This document shows positions 53,501 to 58,659 of a stretch of 58,659 nucleotides of DNA, piece by piece. Source of the DNA: Candidatus Saccharimonadota bacterium (GTDB lineage: Bacteria > Patescibacteriota > Saccharimonadia > Saccharimonadales > Saccharimonadaceae); NCBI GenBank assembly GCA_030645815.1, contig JAUSMW010000130.1:1-58659 (forward strand), written 5' to 3'. The first letter of the stretch is position 1, and every line of letters begins with the position of its first letter. Under the pieces are notes generated by a model. It did no database searches, was not told the origin of the DNA, and saw nothing but the letters and a program-made list of their open reading frames with translations. Both the position numbers and the translations under genes were made by a program.

Positions 53501-56500
53501 AAGAGTTCCTGCTGAGGAGGCTATGCTTGTATTCCCCAAACCAGTCAGCGTTGAATTGGCTGATGCAAAAACAAACCGGTCTGTACCGTTAGTTTTTATC
53601 CGTAGACTATTAGCATCGTTCGTACCAAGACTAGCAGTAGTACCAAAACTGTTGCCGCCCTGGATAAAGAAATTATCATCGAGAACTGCGTTATCCACTG
53701 TGAGAGCTCCAGAAGATACTGTGAGTCCTGTCCCTGTTAAATCAGTGAAAGCATCGCCGTTCATAGTGAAAGTGTCGCCGGTTTGAAGTGTAAGGTTGCC
53801 GTTCGCAGTAACTAGACCAGTGAAGGTCTTGTCACCAGCAAAGGTTTGAGTGCCTGTAGTAACCATGCCTGGATTAGTAGCATCAGCTGGGCCAAAGGTT
53901 ATGACTGTTCCAGCGATGCTAGCACCATTTGCAATTGATGAACCGCTAAAGGCTCCGACAGACGTCACACCTGTATCAGTGTCTATATCCGAACCACAAG
54001 TAAAAGTACCACTCCATTTAGGTATCTGACCGGTTGTACATGCTAAGCCTGTAATTGTGTTGCCAGATCGAGAAAATAGGCCGTTTCCAGTAAAGGTAAG
54101 AACATTTTCTTTGCCGTTAAAGGTATTCCAGTCTGTAGCACTAAGGAGTCCAGTGGTTGAAGTGTTAGCAGTTGGAATTGCAGTACTGGTTGCTGAGGTT
54201 ATTTGTCCCTGAGCGTTGACGGTAATAACGGGAATAGTTACCGAACTACCATATGTCGCAGCAGTGACGCCGGTGTTAGACAAGCTAATTGTAGGTGTCC
54301 AGCCCTCGCCTAATGTACCGCTAATACTGACACCAGTTCCTGCTGCCACATCAACCACATAGTTGCCGGTTGTATCAGTACCTAGGGCCACTGCATTTGC
54401 AGCGACAGTTAGTGCTGTTGCACCACTAGAGTTTAGTGTACCTGTCACATCACCAGTAAATGTATCACCAGATAGTGAGACCGTGCCAGAACGATTCGGG
54501 AAAGTAATAGTACGAGCAACCGTTGGGTCAGTTATGGCGAATGTAGTATAGATGTTATCGTTGGTTGTTCCTTCGAATACTAATGGCGAAGCGCCACGAA
54601 TTTCACTAGTAATCGTCAAACCATCTGTTGCAGCATCGCCTATTGTGACGTCACCGTTAGCATTGAGTGTGCTACTAAGAGTTAATGCTCCACTAAATGT
54701 CTTTGCGCCTGCAAGTGTTTGTGTACCAGTTGTAACTAATCCTGGGTTGGTACCATCGGCTGCGCCGAAGGTTATAACTGTACCTGCGATACTGGCGCCG
54801 TTAGCAATTGAAGCACCGGTGAATGTGCCAACTGAGGTTACACCGGTGTCGGTGTCGACATCTGCTGAACAGACAAAGGCTGTGCCGGTCCACTGTAGTT
54901 TGGTCGTACCACTACAAGTCGGAGCGTTGATGGCAATCGTTGGGCTCCAGCCCTCACCTGCTGTACCGGTGATAGATATACCATTACCTGCAGTGTTACC
55001 GGCTACATAGTTACCGGTTGTGTCAGTGCCGAGTGCGACCGCATCAGCAGCAATCGTGAGGACACCTGCACTCGTAGTAGTTGCGTCACCTGAAATCATC
55101 GAATGTAACAATACTGTACCAGTCGCATTCGGGAAGGTAATTGTACGTGCGACGGTTGGGTCTGTAATAGTAAAGGTGGTGTAGATATTGTCGTTGGTTG
55201 TACCTTCGAACACAAGTGGAGAAGCACCACGAATTTCAGACGTAACAGTGAGTCCATCAGTTGCAGCATCACCAATAGTCACATCACCGTTAGCATTTAA
55301 TGTACTAGCAAGTGTTAGGGCGCCGTTAAATGTCTTTGCACCTGCAAAAGTTTGTGTGCCGGTTGTTACCATGCCTGGGTTGGTAGCATCAGCAGGACCA
55401 AAAGTAATGGTTGTACCAGAGATGCTCGCTCCATTCGCTATTGAAGTACCAGAAAATGCACCAACCGTAGTGACACCTGTATCGGTGTCGGTATCTGACC
55501 CGCAAGCAAACGTACCACCACTCCATTTCGGTATTTGACCTGTAGTACAGGCTAACCCTGTAACCGTGTTACCGCTTCGACTAAACAGCCCATTCCCTGT
55601 AAATGTCAGGACGTTTTCTTTGCCATTAAACGTGTTCCAATCGGTGGATGTCAATAATCCTGTGGTCGAGGTGTTGGCTGTTGGAATTGCTGTAGATGTG
55701 GCAGAAGTTATTTGCCCCTGTGCGTTTACTGCAATAACTGGAATTGTCGTCGAGCTACCATATGTAGCCGCTGTAACGCCAGTGTTCGCTATATCTATAG
55801 TACCGCTAGTGGTGATTGTCCCACCGTTTAGCCCTGTTCCAGCAGTAATTGATGTAACTGTTCCGCCAGAGTTATTGTCAGCTGAACATGCCCATAGACT
55901 GGTAGTTGAGTTATATTTAAGCAGCTGGCCTGTACTACAACCGCGCAATAGTCCGATTTCACCACCACTTGCCTCTAGACCTGAACCGCTACTAGTTGTT
56001 GCAGTGTTGGCATCTCCGGCGTCAGATAAATCTAGTGTCAGGTTAATTGTGCCACCGAGGCTAACGCTACTACCGCCAGATAAGCCACCTGCAGTATTCA
56101 CTGTAATTGCACTGTTCGCAAGTTGTGAATTGGCAATACCTGTTAATGTGACACTAGTTGTAGATGCTGCGGTTAAACGACCTTGAGCATCAACTGTTAG
56201 TTGAGGTAGCGTCAATACTCCACCACCAGCATTGCTAGGAGCATAAGTTCCAGCTGTGACTGCAGTATTAGCTAATCCAAAACTAATATCGTTGGTACTA
56301 CGACTTGCTGTTGTGCCTGTTCCGTTTACAAAGTTAACTGTATTTCCAGACGCGATATTTTGACCTGCTCCACCATTAGCTGAGATATTAAAGTTTGTTG
56401 TATCTACATCTGACCCACAACTAAATGCTGATCCGTTCCAGCTTAGCTTGTCTGTACCTGAACAGGTTGGTGAATTGATAGCAATTGTTGGACTCCAGCC

Positions 56501-58659
56501 CTCGCCTGCTGATCCGGTTACTGAGATACCATTGCCGGCAGTATTTCCAGCGACATAGTTACCTGTTGTATCGGTTCCTAGTGCAACTGCATTTGCGGCG
56601 ATAGTTAAAGCACCGGCACTAGTGACTGTTGCATCACCAGAAATCATAGAGTGAAGTAGAACTGTTCCTGTAGCATCAGCAAAAGTAACAGTTCGAGCGA
56701 CAGTTGGGTCAGTAATTGCGAATGTAGTGTAAACGCCGTCATTAGTGGTACCTTCAAATGCAAGCGGCGAAGCGCCGCGGACTTCTCCTGTAAATGTAAT
56801 ACCATCCGACGCTGCATCTCCGAGGGTGACATCGCCATTGGCATTCAGTGTACTGACAAGCGTTAATGCGCCGTTAAATGTCTTTGCACCAGCGAATGTC
56901 TGCGTACCTGTTGTAACCATACCAGGGTTTGTTGCATCAGCGGGGCCGAATGTTATGACTGTACCTGCGATACTGGCACCGTTTGCGATTGATGTACCGC
57001 TAAAGGCGCCGACTGAAGTCACACCAGTGTCGGTATCGGTGTCAGACCCACAAGCAAACGTTCCACCTGACCACTTCGGAATCTGACCTGTTGTACAAGC
57101 TAACCCTGTAACTGTATTTCCTGAACGACTGAATAGTCCATTTCCAGTAAAGGTCAGGACGTTTTCCTTACCGTTAAATGTATTCCAGTCGGTAGATGCC
57201 AGTAGTCCAGTAGTTGAGGTATTAGCTGTTGGTATTGCGGTACTGGTTGCTGAGGTTATTTGTCCCTGAGCATTGACTGCTATGACTGGAATAGTTGTTG
57301 ATGAACCATATGTTGCTGCCGTAACACCTGTATTAGCAATGTCAATTGTTCCACTAGTAGTGATGGTGCCACCATTAAGGCCGGTTCCCGCGGTGATAGA
57401 TGTAACTGTACCGCCGGAATTGTTGTCCGCTGAACACGCCCATAGACTAGTAGTTGAGTTATACTTGAGCAACTGACCGGTAGAACAGCCTCTTAGTAAT
57501 CCAATCTCTCCTCCACTCGCTTCTAGACCTGAACCACTACTAGTTGTTGCAGTGTTAGCATCACCCGCATCAGATAAATCGAGTCCTAGACTAATACTTC
57601 CACCCAAGCTGACTGAGCTTCCGCCGCTCAATCCGCCAGATGTATTGATTGTGATTGCACTGTTTGCGAGTTGTGAATTAGCAATGCCGGTTAATGTTAC
57701 GTTTGTTGTTGACGCAGCCGTCAAACGACCCTGCGCATCAACAGTAAATTGCGGTAAGGTCAGTACTCCGCCACCTGCGTTACTTGGTGCATATGAACCT
57801 GCCGATACAGCTGTGTTAGCTAGGGTGACTGTTGGGCTCCAACCTTCACCAGCAGTTCCTGAAATACTGATGCCTGTACCTCCGGTGAGTCCCGCTACAT
57901 AATTACCAGTTGTATCAGTTCCTAAGGCTACCGCATCAGCTGCAATTGTCAGTGCAGTTGCACCACTAGAGTTTAGCGTACCGGTCACGTCACCGGTGAA
58001 AGTATCGCCAGATAGTGAGACTGTACCCGATCGATCTGCGAAAGTAACAGTTCTTGCCGTTGTAGGATCTGTGATAGCAAAGGTTGTGTATACGTTGTTA
58101 TTAGTTGTTCCTTCGAATACTAATGGTGAAGCACCACGGATTTCCGATGTAATAGTGAGCCCGTCTGTAGCTGCGTCACCGATAGTGACATCGCCATTGG
58201 CATTGAGCGTGCTGCTAAGAGTCATTGCCCCACTAAAGGTCTTTGCACCTGCGAAGGTTTGAGTACCAGTTGTAACCAGTCCTGGGTTAGTACCATCAGC
58301 TGCACCGAAGGTGATAACTGTACCAGCGATACTAGCACCGTTAGCGATAGAGGCACCGGTGAATGTGCCAACTGAGGTTACGCCGGTATCGGTGTCAGTA
58401 TCGGCACCACAAGCAAACGTACCACCACTCCATTTTGGTATTTGGCCAGTTGTACAAGCCAAACCTGTCACTGTATTACCGGATCGACTGAATAACCCAT
58501 TTCCAGTGAAGGTTAATACATTTTCTTTGCCATTGAATGTATTCCAATCAGTTGACGTGAGCAGACCAGTTGTAGATGTATTAGCTGTCGGAATTGCGGT
58601 TGAACTAGCACTTGTGATTTGTCCGTGAGCATTCACGGCAATAACAGGAATAGATGTTG
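44525..58659 (-). CDS. Giant repetitive surface protein, N-terminus beyond window
   Basis: One frame without a stop covers 14,135 nt (at least 4,711 residues); the first Met in the window sits inside a repeat, so the true start lies outside. From the visible N-terminus: long repeats of 453-516 residues with Thr/Gly/Ser-rich beta-strand sequence (to about 54.0 kb); further beta repeats; two carbohydrate-binding-like modules (50.69-51.59 kb, LLTNGNFESNTTGW); more beta repeats; a seven-bladed LVIVD-type propeller (46.93-47.80 kb); a 67-residue tandem repeat array (45.9-46.8 kb); a concanavalin A-like lectin domain (45.09-45.56 kb); a coiled coil (44.92-44.99 kb); and a C-terminal beta domain ending WFAVEKQ. 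Cys pairs such as CTTGQIPKWSGGTFACGSD recur. The style is that of phage tail fibres and giant adhesins. It probably binds host cells or glycans. No anchor is visible in this part. Confidence 0.9.
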   Translation of the reverse strand, partial: TSIPVIAVNAHGQITSASSTAIPTANTSTTGLLTSTDWNTFNGKENVLTFTGNGLFSRSGNTVTGLACTTGQIPKWSGGTFACGADTDTDTGVTSVGTFTGASIANGASIAGTVITFGAADGTNPGLVTTGTQTFAGAKTFSGAMTLSSTLNANGDVTIGDAATDGLTITSEIRGASPLVFEGTTNNNVYTTFAITDPTTARTVTFADRSGTVSLSGDTFTGDVTGTLNSSGATALTIAADAVALGTDTTGNYVAGLTGGTGISISGTAGEGWSPTVTLANTAVSAGSYAPSNAGGGVLTLPQFTVDAQGRLTAASTTNVTLTGIANSQLANSAITINTSGGLSGGSSVSLGGSISLGLDLSDAGDANTATTSSGSGLEASGGEIGLLRGCSTGQLLKYNSTTSLWACSADNNSGGTVTSITAGTGLNGGTITTSGTIDIANTGVTAATYGSSTTIPVIAVNAQGQITSATSTAIPTANTSTTGLLASTDWNTFNGKENVLTFTGNGLFSRSGNTVTGLACTTGQIPKWSGGTFACGSDTDTDTGVTSVGAFSGTSIANGASIAGTVITFGPADATNPGMVTTGTQTFAGAKTFNGALTLVSTLNANGDVTLGDAASDGITFTGEVRGASPLAFEGTTNDGVYTTFAITDPTVARTVTFADATGTVLLHSMISGDATVTSAGALTIAANAVALGTDTTGNYVAGNTAGNGISVTGSAGEGWSPTIAINSPTCSGTDKLSWNGSAFSCGSDVDTTNFNISANGGAGQNIASGNTVNFVNGTGTTASRSTNDISFGLANTAVTAGTYAPSNAGGGVLTLPQLTVDAQGRLTAASTTSVTLTGIANSQLANSAITVNTAGGLSGGSSVSLGGTINLTLDLSDAGDANTATTSSGSGLEASGGEIGLLRGCSTGQLLKYNSTTSLWACSADNNSGGTVTSITAGTGLNGGTITTSGTIDIANTGVTAATYGSSTTIPVIAVNAQGQITSATSTAIPTANTSTTGLLTSTDWNTFNGKENVLTFTGNGLFSRSGNTVTGLACTTGQIPKWSGGTFACGSDTDTDTGVTTVGAFSGTSIANGASISGTTITFGPADATNPGMVTTGTQTFAGAKTFNGALTLASTLNANGDVTIGDAATDGLTVTSEIRGASPLVFEGTTNDNIYTTFTITDPTVARTITFPNATGTVLLHSMISGDATTTSAGVLTIAADAVALGTDTTGNYVAGNTAGNGISITGTAGEGWSPTIAINAPTCSGTTKLQWTGTAFVCSADVDTDTGVTSVGTFTGASIANGASIAGTVITFGAADGTNPGLVTTGTQTLAGAKTFSGALTLSSTLNANGDVTIGDAATDGLTITSEIRGASPLVFEGTTNDNIYTTFAITDPTVARTITFPNRSGTVSLSGDTFTGDVTGTLNSSGATALTVAANAVALGTDTTGNYVVDVAAGTGVSISGTLGEGWTPTISLSNTGVTAATYGSSVTIPVITVNAQGQITSATSTAIPTANTSTTGLLSATDWNTFNGKENVLTFTGNGLFSRSGNTITGLACTTGQIPKWSGTFTCGSDIDTDTGVTSVGAFSGSSIANGASIAGTVITFGPADATNPGMVTTGTQTFAGDKTFTGLVTANGNLTLQTGDTFTMNGDAFTDLTGTGLTVSSGALTVDNAVLDDNFFIQGGNSFGTTASLGTNDANSLRIKTNGTDRFVFASANSTLTGLGNTSIASSAGTLGINSATGYALNIGTTSLGSTITVGNSSSTTALDLSAGSGGIDLLSTNQFSVTANGNISLSTSGGYVLINSNDTTIVSQNDSASAFQVQNSLNDPLFNVDASTYLVTVTGDLDVAGGGIYRIGGTAGATTTCSSGQFLQNAVLQGGLTTGGTCNGTVVTSIGTIDSQTKSANGAVISGNTLVLQTADATHPGLVSTGTQTFAGNKTLTGDTLVQSATNSTDAFKVQTSGGNTVLKVSTFGGSGFVQVGDTGNNGNFAVSDSSLVGVFNVDAASRNISSDVNGGNFIVSGANGGSIYDDANSIWQVYGLTSYLEFNGATEVLQATGTAGGDGLYFDATTNRLRIGTSPSTAYTLNVDGDANLSSGKVYRINGLDINTAGTLSNVAYKNAANTFTLNNTFSTSITTPTVTSSGALSVDSGSTNALNIGTGANAKTITIGNGTGATSVVVNCGTGACSFGNNATDHQTNVGSTTGTSNTVIRSGTGGVYLQSGTGSVTGNIQVGAGGAGTTTPDLLVLDIKTSSGDPTGTTGAMYYNSNTNKFRCYQNSAWADCITVDTGVTSIGTFTGASITNGASISGTVLTLGAADGTNPGLVTTGTQTFAGNKTFTGIANFQNSSNSTNAFQIAKADGQQLIKFDTSTTNNLLTNGNFESNTTGWTATGGASVSQNTSQSYLGNGSAQVTTTAAANDGAKYNYALASQTNYTLTFYAKSSSLTATSIPLAIGRSEDGSTDTNCASTSINGGGWTKISCSFTTANVSGTDYVYIKQTDATARTIYIDSVQLESTAAFNANTDFESGNTGWGNYNSGTLTNTSAQAYTGTKSLQVEADPNGGSLDGAVINTGSNLQPNTTYAASFMVRLDGATAASKSFSIVKRLDDADGLTKTCTSATITADTWTNITCTFTTGNIITSSPFIGVATQGATDGVTIHKFYIDNAVVSPVKYTSNDVGRITLNGSINSPLTVRGPDSTNALQVQQQNGSSVLSVDTLNGRVGIGTDAPLRTLHIAGNSLFRQNSGDTALTFEIQNSASTTAFSVNGSNRATTVGINSGTSNASLSLYGTYLQKTMTNSANAFRIQDASGVTALSFSTTSGNRKLLIGGTGTGNDGKLTVANSSGTSVMDIDSSGTGLVYFSTDDFQVTTGLGNPAITTDAAGNVGIGQYGGAYPLDVIGDINSSTGYRIAGTAGASTTCSSGQFLQNQVVSGGLTVGGSCANTVTTVGAFGGSIANGASISGNTITFGAADATNPGMVTTGTQTFGGNKIFSNNITGNGSSTFNGQVLIKAAYSNLFDVKNSANTSLFTVNSSASQVQVGNSATFKVGANAFSVDPVSKYITGETDAMYFYDSSGANVLNFMAYGGGSGDLFIGDTGYNILFNNSIGVTGNVDVSGAYKVGGVSGATTTCSGGQFLQNQVVTGGLTTAGTCATPTDTGVTSIGTFTGASIANGASISGTVLTLGAAGTSNPGLVTTGTQTLGGDKTFNNNLLVNGNTTLGDTSADTITFTGVAGSGLDMNANLITNIGNAGTDFTSGGGLTLAGNLLANGNTTIGDAATDTLTFTSKIVGTNAMVFDGSTVDTVYTTFAITNPTTARTVTFPDATGTVLLHSMISSDATVTTAGVLTIAANAVALTTDTTGNYVAGNTAGNGISVTGTAGEGWSPTIAINAPTCSGTTKLQWNGTAFVCSADVDTDTGVTSVGTFAGASIANGASIAGTVITFGAADGTNPGLVTTGTQTLAGAKTFSSGITLTTGGVTSLVVDGASAVGLTVNTPSYTTAGAKLVSFQNNSVEKFSVDKDGNVNLASGAVYKINGTSGTSVTCSGGQFLQNQVVLGGITTGGTCAAASGSGVTTVGAFSGSSQTNGASIAGSTITFGPADATNPGMVTTGSQTIAGAKTLIGTVPAAATGSVATGVAPLAQYVSGKYAYVTSSTGNTLNIYNVSNPASPVSVGSIATAASPRGVHVQGKYAYVVNFTTSVLGIYDVSNPASPTSVGSLSLGAGAQRVYVQGKYAYITESSAAQMEIVDVSNPASPTSVGSIPGTAPIGIYVKGKYAYVADSSGNSMSIYDVSDPTSPTNPGNVNVGSSPQDVVVQGKYAYVANTASGTTSVVDISNPSSPTVISSPTTANVRSIYVQGKYLYAANGTSNTIQVLDITNPASVTSVGTMPTNATAKSVFVQGRYIYGVSQVGATLQVYDSGGSYIQQLETGGLETSTISTTGDVMFGNNVDVQGGLTVGGSSQFNTHVGFGGNISQNSVETAGTAFALNVNSLTSGNGLAIASTNTATTGNLLSVTSASTGAFANGGIRWNFTGAHTGNGVQIDDVTSTGNVYQMNANSLTSGNGLVLGNTGTGLTGNLLSATTGSTSAFTNGGVRFNFTGAHTGNGVQVDDATATGTVFALNANSLTSGNGLAISSTSTGLTGNAFSVTSASTSAFTNGGIRYNFTGAHTGNGIQIDDVTTTGTVYKLNANSLTSGNGLVIGNTGTGLTGNALSVTSGSTSALTNGIVRYNFTGAHTGNGFQIDDATATGKVFQINAGSLTTGTAFEINGPSSANLIRVKNDNTQSFNQAQLIIGAGDANNPDSLARDQLYVFGRINSSWNQQWTDCLTNEATKSATTAQVNTYGSIFSGSATTGRLAQAAVTGVSGVCRFNFATPAANATTFFGSGGGLITERSLNPVFEARVLSDTNTDHRNIVGFSDHNGISTAISADTNQAANEAFFRKQAAGTSWEAVSRSASGTEQITTALGGTGAWHRLRIEIDNGNAAVRFYVDGTLSATHTTAVPGSAIPLGYSIMNNVTSTTSRNLDVDYMRVWSDDPPASIAPDGITQSDGIDNTNQTETADTGASPPEDNSNDALLSRIKDLENDVDDLKQYKDVLTTETLGDASTKKAVFIADTEFRKQVEFSADALFKANVNVDGTLNANGRVVVSNNTGTVTVQPGQTEVQVLFAKPLGGKPNVFLSTEDPDVRVVAQTRTANGFIIKLSQPITEPLDVQWFAVEKQ
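45900..46790 (-). repeat. Tandem 201-nt (67-residue) repeat in the giant gene
   Basis: Equivalent codons fall at 46121, 46322, 46523 and 46724, exactly 201 nt apart, with a diverged further copy near 45920. Each unit contains NFTGAHTGNG and SLTSGNGL motifs. The period is a multiple of three, so it is protein-coding, not a CRISPR array. Confidence 0.85.
46930..47800 (-). repeat. Seven LVIVD-type beta-propeller repeats
   Basis: Seven copies of a 40-45-residue unit with the signature VQGKYAYV followed by a short loop, then IYDVSNPASPTSVG. The variants include VSGKYAYV, VKGKYAYV, VQGKYLYA and VQGRYIYG. Seven copies fit a closed seven-bladed propeller. Confidence 0.8.
54000..58659 (-). repeat. 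Four long in-frame repeats of 1.36-1.55 kb
   Basis: The segment encoding ENVLTFTGNGLFSRSGN recurs at 58518, 57159, 55611 and 54102, spaced 1359, 1548 and 1509 nt, all multiples of three. Each copy is highly similar in protein but differs at many synonymous sites. The set runs past the window edge. Confidence 0.85.

Noticed and set aside
44736-58628. Many plus-strand frames of 60-240 codons opposite the giant gene
   Set aside because: They are mirror frames of the repetitive, Thr/Gly-rich coding strand, repeat with the same period and have no SD or promoter.
1-58659. Recoded TGA (Gly) as in SR1/Gracilibacteria
   Set aside because: Several genes end properly at TGA with the next gene overlapping by ATGA or GTGA, and no conserved gene reads through TGA.
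1-58659. Insertion sequences, integrases, prophage genes or CRISPR arrays
   Set aside because: I saw no transposase, integrase, terminase or short direct-repeat array. The tail-fibre-like repeats of the giant protein are not accompanied by phage genes.

Overview
The window looks like a chromosomal segment of a small-genome bacterium of the Patescibacteria (Candidate Phyla Radiation), most plausibly Candidatus Saccharibacteria (TM7). This is inferred from compact housekeeping genes, no biosynthetic pathways, a type IV prepilin, a bifunctional glucose/mannose-phosphate isomerase and very large secreted repeat proteins. TGA is used as an ordinary stop codon (for example at 39977-39979 and 1992-1994), which argues against the TGA-recoding lineages SR1 and Gracilibacteria. 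No database search was possible, so the phylum call rests on gene content and protein character.

Layout. 1-3440 (minus strand): a cell-surface locus with an open-ended anchored protein, a small membrane protein and a secreted protein. 3464-4988: a helical hypothetical gene and a GGDEF protein with an intact I-site. 5202-7628 (plus): tyrS and ychF. 8462-11391 (minus): the rpsF-ssb-rpsR-efp-2H phosphoesterase-tlyA operon. 11421-19983 (minus): a small hypothetical gene, ftsK, RNase J, a family-4-like uracil-DNA glycosylase, a two-helix membrane protein, pnp and rpsO. 20002-20317 (minus): a compact unit with its own promoter, two translationally coupled micropeptide genes and a terminator. 20297-28418: truB, a degenerate DHH-fold protein, rpsT, and the polA-dut-HAD-mutM-holA run. 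28440-31819: prepilin, rpoD and dnaG. 31861-38278: an anchored hypothetical, yjbR, orn, msrB, mscL, argS, a small membrane protein, a 36-codon ORF, pyrG and tRNA-Ser(GGA). 38178-43683: a possible MpaB/DUF2236 protein, a MacB-type ABC exporter pair, an unknown gene, pgi/pmi and an acidic proline-rich gene. 43801-58659 (minus): a LytR_C-like anchored protein and the C-terminal 4,711 codons of a giant surface protein whose start lies beyond the window. No gene-free stretch longer than about 300 bases remains.

How it works together. Most genes serve DNA replication and repair, RNA decay and translation. The rest present proteins at the cell surface: pilin, giant fibre-like protein, secreted and anchored proteins, MacB-type exporter. 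Promoters are conventional (TTGACA-like, 16-18 bp, TATAAT-like), often with an extended TGn -10. In at least eight genes the -10 box lies only 6-10 nt before a well-supported start codon, implying leaderless mRNAs; the others have clear Shine-Dalgarno sites.

The points most worth a second look are: the micropeptide unit at 20074-20237; the leaderless promoter class; loss of zinc or iron-sulphur ligands in DnaG, the uracil-DNA glycosylase and MutM; the giant protein, whose long internal repeats keep their protein sequence while diverging at synonymous sites; and a GGDEF enzyme with an apparent feedback site.
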